Shown one piece after another: positions 1-7,055 of a stretch of DNA of 16,020 nt. Below the pieces are notes generated by a model that was not told where the DNA came from, searched no databases, and saw only the letters and a list, made by a program, of their open reading frames with translations. Made by a program: the position numbers and the translations under genes. Source of the DNA: Syntrophomonadaceae bacterium. GTDB taxonomy: Bacteria; Bacillota; Syntrophomonadia; Syntrophomonadales; Syntrophomonadaceae. Position 1 is the stretch's first letter. Each line of letters begins with the position of its first letter. The stretch spans positions 1 to 16,020 of the forward strand of contig JAAYJY010000249.1 of NCBI GenBank assembly GCA_012522705.1, in the 5' to 3' direction.

Positions 1-141
1 ATTTTTGTCTAAATCCTCAGCCTGGGCCTTAATCCGACTGCCGCAAAACCGATTGGTCAAGGCGCGCCTGTACTGCGGAGAGACTGTCAGCCGCTTCGGC
101 CCGCCATCCTAAACTTGGTCCGGATGCCGTAGCATTGACCC

Positions 142-552
142 CTACTCAATTATGCTGAAGGCCGGACGGGCCATATCACCGTTGGAATATTTGTCACCCG
201 GGAATACCCGGCTGCCTAGCTCGACCGTCTTCCCTATAACCTCCATGGTCACTTTCTTGGGGTCCATAGAAACCAGATTGCCCATGATCCAGGGCCCTTC
301 GTCCAGCGCCACCATTACAATCGTATAGGGCAGTTCATTCTCTCGGCCCTCTCCGCCGATGTAGGAGGTGGTGAACGTGGTTATTTTACCATTCCCGCTC
401 ATCTGCACAACTTCCAGGTTGGTGCTGGCGCATTCGGCGCAGACCATCATCGGGGGACAGGTAATATTCCCGCAATCGGTACACTTTAATCCCAATAATT
501 TGTCCTTTTTTAGTGATTTGTTGTATTCTTGCCAGGTCAGCTTGTAATCCAT
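142..552 (-). CDS. DUF35 zinc-ribbon/OB-fold protein, thiolase partner
   Basis: Small protein of the DUF35 (ChsH2-like) family. Such proteins pair an N-terminal rubredoxin-like zinc ribbon with a C-terminal OB fold and associate with SCP-x-type thiolases or acyl-CoA hydratases as a nucleotide/acyl-CoA-binding subunit. Four cysteines near residues 24-41, as CTDC and CAEC, form the zinc knuckles. The rest, with TTFTTSYIGG and PYTIVMVALDEGP, fits the OB barrel. It lies 12-15 bases downstream of the thiolase stop, and its AAAGGAGGT ribosome site overlaps that stop, so translational coupling is likely. A GTG at 555 directly precedes the ATG at 552; spacing allows either, and I chose the ATG. The role is inferred from the family and from the adjacent thiolase; the substrate is not visible. 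Confidence 0.85.
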   Translation of the reverse strand: MDYKLTWQEYNKSLKKDKLLGLKCTDCGNITCPPMMVCAECASTNLEVVQMSGNGKITTFTTSYIGGEGRENELPYTIVMVALDEGPWIMGNLVSMDPKKVTMEVIGKTVELGSRVFPGDKYSNGDMARPAFSIIE

Positions 553-567
553 CACCGTCTACCTCCT

Positions 568-1743
568 TTATTGATTGGTCAAAATCATGCTGAGCAGGAC
601 TCCGTCCCCTCCCAGGGTGTCAACGATCCCGTATTTGGCTCCCTCGACCTGCCGCCCCTGCTCCGCCATGTCGCCCCTTAATTGCCGGGTTATCTCATAA
701 ACCTGAGAAACACCGGTAGCTCCAATGGGATGTCCTTTAGCCTTTAAGCCCCCGGATATATTGATGGGTATCTTGCCTCCAAGCCTGGTCTCTCCTTTTT
801 CCCACGCTGCCCCGGATTTGCCGTATTCGAAGAATCCCAGCCCTTCCGCAGCGATCATGGCCGCGATGCTGAAACAGTCATGCAATTCACAGATATCCAT
901 ATCCTGAGGGGTAAGGCCGGCCATTCTATAGGACTGCTGGCTGGCCAATTCCCGGGCACGGATGCGGGGCAGGTATTTGTACTGCGAACTCAATTTGCCG
1001 GAAGACGCCTGCCCTAGCCCGGCAAAGTAAACGGGTCTTTTAACCAGTTTCTTGGCCACTTCCTCGGAAGCTATGACCACCGCTGCCGCCCCGTCCGAAA
1101 AGGGGCAGGCATCCTGCAATTGGATGGGGGTAGATACCATAAAACTCTTCAGCACGTCTTCTTTGGTGATCGGCTTTTGAATCTGGGCGTTGGGATTTTT
1201 CATAGCGTATTCATGGGATTGTACTGATACCGCCGCCATCTGCTCTTTAAGGGTGGCCAGCGGAATATTATATTGGTTCGAATAGAGGTGCGCCAGCAAC
1301 GCAAAAACGGCCGGGAAGGTAAAGCCAGACGGGAATTCATAACGGGAATCACCGTACATGGCAAAGGTACGCGTGGCCAAACCGGTAGTCATGGCGGTGC
1401 TCTTTTCGGTCCCGCCCACCAGCATGATGTCATAGTATCCGGAAGCTACCCACATGACCGCGTCTCTTACCGCCATACTCCCGGAAGCGCAAGCTCCTTC
1501 GAAGCGGCTGGCAGCCACATTGAAGCAGCCTATATCATTGGCGAAAAACGATTGGATCATACCCTGACCTTCCTCAAAAGGCCCCAGAACATTGCCCACA
1601 TTGATCGCCTGTACGTCCTTCGGAGTAATGTTGGCTTCATTCATAGCATCCAGGGATACTTCAGCCAGCATCTCCAGAGAGGTCTTAGGCGAATTGAAAC
1701 AAAACTTGGAATGACCAGTACCTATGACTGCTACTCTTCTCAT
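568..1743 (-). CDS. Thiolase (SCP-x / lipid-transfer type acetyl-CoA acyltransferase)
   Basis: 391-residue thiolase-fold enzyme that would cleave a 3-ketoacyl-CoA with CoA, or condense in reverse. The nucleophilic cysteine lies in EGACASGSMA (Cys85). A second conserved block, ELHDCFSIA, has His288 and Cys290. The C-terminal GGLKAKGHPIGATG block carries the catalytic His338. The HDCF signature and the separately encoded DUF35 partner place it with SCP-x-like thiolases rather than with FadA or AtoB. Length is normal for the family. The ATG start is preceded by AAGGAGGAA at good spacing. It sits between the 3-hydroxyacyl-CoA dehydrogenase upstream and the DUF35 gene downstream, giving consecutive beta-oxidation steps. 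A branched or short-chain substrate is possible but not shown. Confidence 0.9.
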   Translation of the reverse strand: MRRVAVIGTGHSKFCFNSPKTSLEMLAEVSLDAMNEANITPKDVQAINVGNVLGPFEEGQGMIQSFFANDIGCFNVAASRFEGACASGSMAVRDAVMWVASGYYDIMLVGGTEKSTAMTTGLATRTFAMYGDSRYEFPSGFTFPAVFALLAHLYSNQYNIPLATLKEQMAAVSVQSHEYAMKNPNAQIQKPITKEDVLKSFMVSTPIQLQDACPFSDGAAAVVIASEEVAKKLVKRPVYFAGLGQASSGKLSSQYKYLPRIRARELASQQSYRMAGLTPQDMDICELHDCFSIAAMIAAEGLGFFEYGKSGAAWEKGETRLGGKIPINISGGLKAKGHPIGATGVSQVYEITRQLRGDMAEQGRQVEGAKYGIVDTLGGDGVLLSMILTNQ

Positions 1744-1827
1744 TATTGATTCCTCCTTTTGATCTTCTTCGGGATTAAACCTTACCGCCGCTGAGGGCCA
1801 GAATAAATGTCAGTATTCGATTTCCCT

Positions 1828-2595
1828 CTATTTGGGAGCCAAACGAAGCGCCCCGTCCAACCGGATGGTCTCCCCGTTCAACATGGGATTTTCAATGATC
1901 TGCTCCGCCAGCAGGGCAAATTCCTCGGGTTTCCCCAATCGGGAGGGGAAAGGCACCATCTTGCCCAGCGCTTCCTGAATGTTTTCAGCCAGGCTGGCCA
2001 TCATCGGGGTCCAGTAAAGCCCGGGGGCAATGGTGCAGATGCGAATCCCCATTTCGGAGAGGTCCCGGGCCACCGGCAGGGTCATACCCACCAGGGCGGC
2101 TTTACTGGCAGCGTAGGCAGTTTGGCCCACCTGGCCGTCAACGGCGGCAATGGAGGCGGTGTTGATCATTACCCCCCGGCCGCCTTCGTCATTCAGTTTA
2201 TTCTCGATCATCTTGGCGGCCGCCAGCCGCATCACGTTGAAAGGCCCCACCACATTTACTTCCAGGGTTTTGCGAAATAGCCCCAGATCATGCGGTCCCT
2301 TTTTGCTGACCAATTTTGCTCCCGGGGCTATCCCCGCGCAGTTGATGGCGATGTCGATCTGCCCGTATTGCTGCTGGGCCAAATCAACTGCGGCCTGGAC
2401 CTGATCCGCTGCGGTAATATCAGCCTTGCAAAAAGCTACCTTTGCGCCCAGTTCCCGGGCTATGACCGCACCAGCCTCTTCATTAAGATCAATTATTACC
2501 ACTTGGGCACCTTTGGCGGCCAACATCCGGGCAGCGGCTTCACCCAAACCGGATGCTCCGCCGGAAACCAAAGCCGTTTTTCCTTCAATCTTCAT
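1828..2595 (-). CDS. SDR-family 3-hydroxyacyl-CoA dehydrogenase (HSD10-like)
   Basis: 255-residue classical short-chain dehydrogenase. The nucleotide-binding glycine motif is SGGASGLG at residues 11-18. An aspartate at the end of the second strand (Asp36) favours NAD over NADP. NCAG is at 85-88, and the catalytic set is Asn114, Ser148, Tyr161 and Lys165 (YAASK). The overall pattern, including the VMINTASIAA region and the late LGKPEEFA segment, is that of type-2 3-hydroxyacyl-CoA dehydrogenase (HSD17B10), which oxidises 3-hydroxyacyl-CoA or 2-methyl-3-hydroxybutyryl-CoA to the keto form. Its product would be the substrate of the thiolase 84 bases downstream. The start has AAAGGAGAGG upstream. 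It begins only 23 bases after the stop of an acyl-CoA dehydrogenase remnant. The exact chain specificity is inference. Confidence 0.87.
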   Translation of the reverse strand: MKIEGKTALVSGGASGLGEAAARMLAAKGAQVVIIDLNEEAGAVIARELGAKVAFCKADITAADQVQAAVDLAQQQYGQIDIAINCAGIAPGAKLVSKKGPHDLGLFRKTLEVNVVGPFNVMRLAAAKMIENKLNDEGGRGVMINTASIAAVDGQVGQTAYAASKAALVGMTLPVARDLSEMGIRICTIAPGLYWTPMMASLAENIQEALGKMVPFPSRLGKPEEFALLAEQIIENPMLNGETIRLDGALRLAPK

Positions 2596-2618
2596 CCTCT
2601 TTCCTCTCCTTTCTGGGA

Positions 2619-2738
2619 TTACAGCCCCAGACCACGGCTGATGACCAGTTTCATTACCTCCGATGTCCCGGCATAAATGGTCCCGCTATCATTCCGATGG
2701 CCGATCCTGGAACGCTGAATATATGAGGCATGGTCCCT
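2619..2738 (-). pseudogene. C-terminal fossil of an acyl-CoA dehydrogenase
   Basis: Reading down from 2738 the frame gives about 39 residues ending in GTIYAGTSEVMKLVISRGLG plus a leucine and TAA (2619-2621). The block GTxYAGTSEx(M/Q)K followed by a hydrophobic helix and a terminal R-L-G-L is the diagnostic C-terminus of flavin acyl-CoA dehydrogenases; the G-T-S/N-E stretch contributes to the active site. Everything before it is missing: a TAA at 2739-2741 closes the frame. Only about 290 bases separate it from the terminator of the upstream regulator, against the roughly 1,100 needed for a full gene. Its position 23 bases before the SDR start shows that the operon once opened with this enzyme. 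The remnant should have no activity. Confidence 0.75.
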
Positions 2739-3035
2739 TTACCTGGACCAGTCGCAAGGGCTGTGCCAGATCAACCAAGCCCATTTTACCGGCCTTGTTA
2801 AGCGCTTCACAATCCAAACAGCGGCAATTTGGCAGTGCTCACTCTATTGAAATTAAGCATTATTGCCTTCATCCCGTGCAGTATTGCTTCGTGTTTCTGG
2901 AACGTTTTTACAAATGCCATGATCTGGGCCTTATCGTTTGATCTCAGGTCAGACCAATCAATTTTCGTGCAGGCAAATCTGCCTGGGGAATCGGGCCAGG
3001 TGTGGCATAATTACCGGGAATCTTGCATGATGGGC
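2739..3035. other. Gene-poor stretch between acyl-CoA operon and regulator
   Basis: About 300 bases with no convincing intact gene. On the minus strand a short open frame (roughly 2695-2838) would encode a cysteine-spaced CRCLDC segment. It has no start and resembles no family I can name, and may be debris from the deletion that removed most of the acyl-CoA dehydrogenase. A perfect 6-bp inverted repeat with a 4-base loop (caggca...tgcctg) lies at 2970-2985 and could be an operator or a small hairpin. I looked for a sigma-54 promoter (GG-N10-GC) on the minus strand and did not find a convincing one, so the operon promoter is not identified. Confidence 0.4.
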
Positions 3036-3077
3036 AAAAAAAAAGAAAGACCCTGGCGGGTCCTGCTGGCGGGTCTT
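3036..3077 (-). terminator. Rho-independent terminator of the sigma-54 activator gene
   Basis: Read on the minus strand, AAGACCC and GGGTCTT (outer arms at 3077-3071 and 3053-3047) form a stem. Internal CCCGCC repeats may extend or re-pair it. It is followed at once by TTC and nine T residues (3044-3036). It starts 54 bases past the stop of the 3131-5248 gene, in the right orientation. It should separate that transcript from the acyl-CoA operon downstream. Confidence 0.8.
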
Positions 3078-3130
3078 GGCTTTCAATATGAATCTGATCC
3101 GGGCCGAAATATCATGACGAAATCCAGTTT

Positions 3131-5248
3131 TTATTCATTATCCTTGGGAGGATCAGTAAGGGATATACCGTATTTGGCCGCCTTGCGCAATACCGTGGAA
3201 GAGTCGATGCCGAGCTGCTTGGCGACCTCGCGGGTAACCCGGTAACGGCTGTAGGCATGGGAGATGATTTCCTTTTCAACAAATTCCACCGCGTCTCTAA
3301 TGGGAAGCACCCCTTCGACGGATATCTGGGGATGGATGTCCTGGCGCAGGGGGTTTTTCAGATTAATGGGCAGGTCTTGTCCGGTCAGCACATCCCTGGG
3401 GATAGTGACGATCATCCGCTCGATAACATTCTCCAGTTCTCGAACATTGCCAGGCCAGTTGTAATTCATCAAATCATCAATGGCATCAGACAGCAATTCC
3501 TTGTGCAGGTCGTATTTCTTGTTAAACAGCTTGATGAAATGAGCGGCCAGCAGTGGTATCTCGTCCTTGCGGATCCGTAGAGGCGGCACTTCCATCGGCA
3601 CCACGTTGAGGCGATAGTAGAGGTCTTCCCGGAACTGGCCGCTGGCCACCAGTTGGGCTACATCCCGGTTGGTGGCGGCGATTACGCGTACATCGACGGG
3701 GATGGTTTTTTCCCCGCCCACCCGTATTATTTCCTTGCACTCAATCACCCTCAAAAGATTGGCTTGTAAACTGAAGGGCAGCTCGCTGATTTCATCCAGG
3801 AGGATCGTCCCCCCCTCGGCCAGTTCGAAGTAACCGGCCCGGCCTCCTTTTTTGGCCCCGGTGAAGGCTCCCGGGTCGTAGCCGAATAATTCTGATTCCA
3901 GCAGGTTCTTGGCGATGGCGCCGCAGTTTATCTTGATGTAAGGGCCGTTGCGGCGCGGGCTGCTGGTATGGATGGTCTCGGCGACCAGTTCTTTGCCGGT
4001 ACCGGATTCCCCGGTGATCAGGACGGTGGAGTCCACCTGGGCGATACGGGTGACGTTTTCGAGCAGTTCCTTCATGACTCGTGAACCGGCGATCATTTTA
4101 GGAGCTCCATCATATTGCATTTGCAGGGCCCGCAGTTCAGATTCATAGTGTTTGCTCAAACCCTGGGCCTGCTCCAGCTGCTGTTTAAGCTGCATCAGCT
4201 CGGTGATATCGCGCACATTGGAAACTACCCGGAAGATTTTGCCCTTCCGATCGAAAACCGGGGTACCGGTGGTCAGGGCCATCCGCCCGGCCAGGGTTCG
4301 CTGCATTATGGTCACCGGTTTCCTCTCTTTTAGAACCAGGGCGCTGACCGATTCGGAAACAATGCCCCGCTCCCGCACCAAGTCCTCCACGTTATGGCCC
4401 ACCATTTCGCTGCCCGGGACCCCGGTCAGGTTTTCAAAGGCCTCGTTGACCCGCAGGGTTATCCCCTCGCCATTGGTCAGGTAGAGTCCGTCATAAGACG
4501 ACTCTATGATGGCATCCATTTCCCGGTTGAGTTCCTTGACATTCTCCAGCTCCCGGGATATATTCTCGAGCTCGGAGATATCCTGCAGGACCGCTACCGC
4601 CCCTACGATCTCGCCGTCTTCGAATATGGGCGTGCGGTTGGAAATGAATAGGGAGTCCTTCAGCCTGATCTTCTGTACCGGCTGGGGGCAGCCCGTAGCC
4701 AGGGTTTCCACCAGGCCGCTGTTGGGAATGACTTGCATGATCTCCTGCCCCAGCACTTCAGTGCTTTTTATGCCCAGGAATCTCTCCGCGGACCGGTTGA
4801 GCAGGTTGATTCTGCCGTCTTTGTCGATGGCCACGATCAGGTTATGGGTAGCATCCAGGATGGTCTGCTGTTCGTTGGACAGACACATGAAGGAGTTGAA
4901 GTAGGCGTAAGCCAAATCACTGCGGGTGATCATGCCTATCACCTGATCCTGGTCGACTACCGGCAATCGTCCCACACTTCGCTTGATCAGGTCGCTCACT
5001 TTTTCATCCGGGCGCCCGGTTTTCACGCTGGTGGCCATGATCTGTCCCACGGCAGTATTGGGATCCCCGCCCTGGGCGAACACCTTGTATATGTGGCTTT
5101 TAGTCAAAAGCCCGATCATCCGGCCCTGCTCGTCTGCTACCGGGGCCCCATCAATTTCGTGCTCGATGAATACCTGGCTGGCCTGGCGAATCGTATGGGC
5201 CGGGGTCAAAAACACCGGATTGGTGCTCATGATGTTCGAAAGTTTCAT
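3131..5248 (-). CDS. Sigma-54-dependent activator with CBS pair and two PAS domains
   Basis: 705-residue transcriptional activator for sigma-54 RNA polymerase. Domains in order: a CBS pair (about 1-117), which in other proteins binds adenine nucleotides or S-adenosyl ligands; PAS 1 (about 123-230); PAS 2 (about 240-350); a short coiled coil; an AAA+ ATPase (about 385-625); and a Fis-type helix-turn-helix (about 650-697). Visible motifs are Walker A GESGTGKE (413-420), the sigma-54-contacting GAFTGA loop (460-465), Walker B GGTILLDE (479-486) and NWPGNVREL (598-606). There is no receiver domain, so control is by ligand sensing rather than phosphorylation. The start has GGGGGT six bases before the ATG. 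Its gene lies just upstream of the acyl-CoA operon on the same strand, which makes that operon the likely target; this is inference. Confidence 0.93.
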   Translation of the reverse strand: MKLSNIMSTNPVFLTPAHTIRQASQVFIEHEIDGAPVADEQGRMIGLLTKSHIYKVFAQGGDPNTAVGQIMATSVKTGRPDEKVSDLIKRSVGRLPVVDQDQVIGMITRSDLAYAYFNSFMCLSNEQQTILDATHNLIVAIDKDGRINLLNRSAERFLGIKSTEVLGQEIMQVIPNSGLVETLATGCPQPVQKIRLKDSLFISNRTPIFEDGEIVGAVAVLQDISELENISRELENVKELNREMDAIIESSYDGLYLTNGEGITLRVNEAFENLTGVPGSEMVGHNVEDLVRERGIVSESVSALVLKERKPVTIMQRTLAGRMALTTGTPVFDRKGKIFRVVSNVRDITELMQLKQQLEQAQGLSKHYESELRALQMQYDGAPKMIAGSRVMKELLENVTRIAQVDSTVLITGESGTGKELVAETIHTSSPRRNGPYIKINCGAIAKNLLESELFGYDPGAFTGAKKGGRAGYFELAEGGTILLDEISELPFSLQANLLRVIECKEIIRVGGEKTIPVDVRVIAATNRDVAQLVASGQFREDLYYRLNVVPMEVPPLRIRKDEIPLLAAHFIKLFNKKYDLHKELLSDAIDDLMNYNWPGNVRELENVIERMIVTIPRDVLTGQDLPINLKNPLRQDIHPQISVEGVLPIRDAVEFVEKEIISHAYSRYRVTREVAKQLGIDSSTVLRKAAKYGISLTDPPKDNE

Positions 5249-5316
5249 AATTATACCCCCAAGAATACCGTAGCTAAATCAGCGGGACCGGCTCCTCTGT
5301 TATTTCCCAGTATAAC

Positions 5317-5347
5317 ACAAGCGGTCCCCGGACCTGGGGACACTTGT
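5317..5347. other. 31-bp dyad upstream of the sigma-54 activator gene
   Basis: ACAAG-N2-GTCCCC-N6-GGGGAC-N1-CTTGT forms a near-perfect inverted repeat between the stop of the 5418-6086 gene and the start of the activator. No T-run follows it on the minus strand, so it is a poor terminator. A TATACT hexamer (5314-5309, minus strand) sits immediately after it. No good -35 is visible at the expected distance, where the dyad lies. An operator or activator site for the activator gene is therefore possible but unproven. Confidence 0.4.
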
Positions 5348-5417
5348 ATGAGCACAGGCGGCTTTCCCCTTTATTCAATTCTATTGGATGCAGCGGCGGC
5401 ATATTACCCCGCACATG

Positions 5418-6086
5418 TCAATTTAAGATCTGTACGCCGGTGACGTATAGGATCTCGCAAGCTCCGTTGCCCGAATCGGTGCGGGTGAGGCTGCTCCGCC
5501 AGGGGCCATGGGGGAAGTTGACCTGGACCAGATAGCCCTGCAGGCGGATGTGGTCGTTCTTTCGAATCCCCCGCACCTGCTTGAGGATGTTCTGGTCGCT
5601 GTGGATTATGTGCACATTGGCGGAATGACTGCCGATGTAAGCGGGGCTGATTGGGGTATCAGCCGACCAGCGGTATGTGTAATAGCGCATGCTCTGGCTG
5701 TAGGAGATGGTGTCGTCGATGTCGGCGCGGTTCAGATCCCCCCAAGCCAGGGCGAAATCATACCTGGATACCTGGGCCGGGTAATCCCGCAGCCGGTTGG
5801 TGCTCTTGACCACCGCCTCGATATCATAGCTGGCCAGCAGCAACAGGGACACGTAACCCTCATCCCCCAGCATGTTGATGACCTGCCCGCCGTCCAAGCC
5901 CACTTGTACCGGGTCGGCGATATAGAGGGTGTAAGGCTGGCGGGGCCAGATGGTGTAGACCAGCAGCACCAGCGGGATTATGAAGATTACCGGCAGGCAA
6001 ACCAGAAGCCGGCGGCTGAATTTGGCTCCCATCTCGCTGGCCGGGGCGATTTCCTCAGGCTGCAAGTTCATAACCCTCCTGCCCAT
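5418..6086 (-). CDS. Membrane-anchored conserved hypothetical protein
   Basis: Up to 222 residues. One hydrophobic segment at about 27-46, preceded by Arg-Arg, makes an uncleaved signal anchor. The remaining 175 residues would lie outside the membrane. The extracytoplasmic part has distinctive blocks: YDFALAWGDL (109-118), YYTYRW (135-140), SHSANVHII (153-161) and a C-terminal stretch with GYLVQVN, SSLTR and GNGACE. I recall similar WGDL...HSANxH...SSLTRxDTGxGACE patterns in uncharacterised bacterial proteins, but I know no function. A second ATG at 6071 (residue 6) also has a GGAGG just upstream; both sites have tight spacing, so the start is uncertain. It shares the strand of the sigma-54 activator 169 bases downstream, but no link is evident. 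No catalytic motif is recognisable. Confidence 0.72.
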   Translation of the reverse strand: MGRRVMNLQPEEIAPASEMGAKFSRRLLVCLPVIFIIPLVLLVYTIWPRQPYTLYIADPVQVGLDGGQVINMLGDEGYVSLLLLASYDIEAVVKSTNRLRDYPAQVSRYDFALAWGDLNRADIDDTISYSQSMRYYTYRWSADTPISPAYIGSHSANVHIIHSDQNILKQVRGIRKNDHIRLQGYLVQVNFPHGPWRSSLTRTDSGNGACEILYVTGVQILN

Positions 6087-6522
6087 GACCCTCCGGATCG
6101 ATTCCTATTCATTAATATTACGAAATCGGTCCGCAAATAGAAACAGGCTGAGGTTCATGCCAACCGCAACCTGTCCTTGCGTTCTGAACACTTATATAAC
6201 CTTGATCCACTTCACATCGAAACTCAGCAATTTTACGGCCGGCATGGCTGTCCGTCAGTATCATGGCCATGAATACTCTAGTTGCATTCGTTTATCGTGG
6301 TGCGAGTACGCATGATAATTCCGTCGGGATCAATCCGAGTCTACCCTTGGTCCGCGACTACCCAACGCTTTTATGGCTTGACCGACAGGCAGAACCAAAC
6401 CTTCTCTATTCTATCGTTTTGCCTGATTATTAACGTTGCGCCCGCTGCTGCAACACATGGTCGGCGATCTGGGTAATCCATTCAGCATTATTAACATGGA
6501 TGAATTCTTCCCGAATGCCGTA
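6087..6522. other. Gene-poor divergent region between 5418-6086 and the MarR operon
   Basis: About 440 bases without an intact gene. It must hold the promoter of the minus-strand membrane protein, for which I see only weak AT-rich candidates (tatata near 6195-6200). At 6430-6522 the minus strand has a coding-like frame, including REEFIHVNNAEWITQIADH and ending at TAA 6432-6430. It runs with no start codon into the MarR promoter, and is probably the decayed 3' end of an unidentified gene. The rest shows no recognisable structure. Confidence 0.4.
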
Positions 6523-6551
6523 TTGCAATTTGGTTAGGTACCTAATATAAT
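6523..6551 (+). promoter_or_regulatory. Sigma-A-type promoter of the marR-ABC operon
   Basis: TTGCAA at 6523-6528 (four of six matches to the -35 consensus), a 17-base spacer and a perfect TATAAT at 6546-6551. The spacer holds the first of two identical palindromes and the second lies over the expected start of transcription, so the promoter is built to be repressed. Confidence 0.8.
6534..6545. promoter_or_regulatory. MarR operator 1 (perfect palindrome in the -35/-10 spacer)
   Basis: TTAGGTACCTAA, a perfect 12-bp palindrome, lies between the -35 and -10 boxes. MarR dimers typically bind such dyads and block polymerase. The assignment to the adjacent MarR gene is inferred from position and from duplication of the site. 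Confidence 0.75.
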
Positions 6552-6564
6552 AATAGCATAATCC

Positions 6565-6576
6565 TTAGGTACCTAA
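6565..6576. promoter_or_regulatory. MarR operator 2 (identical palindrome over the start site)
   Basis: A second exact copy of TTAGGTACCTAA, centred 31 bp (about three helical turns) from the first, so both face the same side of the DNA. It lies just downstream of the -10 box and 29 bases before the AAGGAGG ribosome site. Confidence 0.75.
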
Positions 6577-6620
6577 CATTCCCTCTGAAACATAGCTGAT
6601 CACTAAGGAGGCCGGATTAG

Positions 6621-7055
6621 ATGGAGCAGCAACGGGATATAATCAGCAACGTACTGCGGGTGGCCCGCAAGGTGCGCCGCCTGGAACGTTCCGACCGCAA
6701 TGAATCGAGAGGCTCGCTGCGCCTGCTGCGCAAGCTGGCCGGCCACGATGGGCTGACCGCCCGGGAACTGGCTGAAATGATGGACATCCGCCAGCCTTCC
6801 CTTACCGAGATGCTCAAGCGCCTGGAGGGGAGCGGCCTGGTCAGGCGGGAGCCGGACCAGCAGGATCATCGTAAAATCAGGATCTACCTGCAGGATGAAG
6901 GCCGCGAGATTTTAGAACGATACCGGGAGCAGCGTCAACAGGAGATCGAATACCTCAATTCGGTCCTGACCCGGGAGGACCAGCAGCTTTTTTGCCGCGT
7001 CTGTGACAAGATGGCCGATGCCCTGGAAGAGCTGAAGCGTAAAGCAGGTGACTAG
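6621..7055 (+). CDS. MarR-family transcriptional repressor
   Basis: 144-residue winged-helix regulator, probably a ligand-responsive repressor of its own operon. A long N-terminal helix rich in Arg leads into the helix-turn-helix (about 45-80: LTARELAEMM...QPSLTEMLKRLE). The wing follows with DQQDHRKIRIYL and the characteristic D-x-R core. C-terminal helices provide dimerisation. The length is typical. The ATG is nine bases after AAGGAGG. The stop codon is directly followed by the ATG of the ABC exporter, so the two are co-transcribed and probably translationally coupled. Two identical palindromes in the promoter are its likely binding sites. Release of repression by the exported compound is the usual scheme for such pairs and is inferred here; the ligand is unknown. 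Confidence 0.93.
   Translation: MEQQRDIISNVLRVARKVRRLERSDRNESRGSLRLLRKLAGHDGLTARELAEMMDIRQPSLTEMLKRLEGSGLVRREPDQQDHRKIRIYLQDEGREILERYREQRQQEIEYLNSVLTREDQQLFCRVCDKMADALEELKRKAGD

Noticed and set aside
1..108. Minus-strand open frame of 36 codons running off the left edge
   Set aside because: Composition is protein-like, but there is no ATG or GTG start or clear ribosome site and too little sequence to call a gene.
4733..5443. 236-codon plus-strand frame, and others across 3257-5443
   Set aside because: They overlap the sigma-54 activator antisense, lack recognisable domains and have no ribosome sites.
5508..6140. 210-codon plus-strand frame
   Set aside because: Antisense to the membrane-anchored protein, whose hydrophobic anchor and conserved-looking blocks make the minus strand the better choice.
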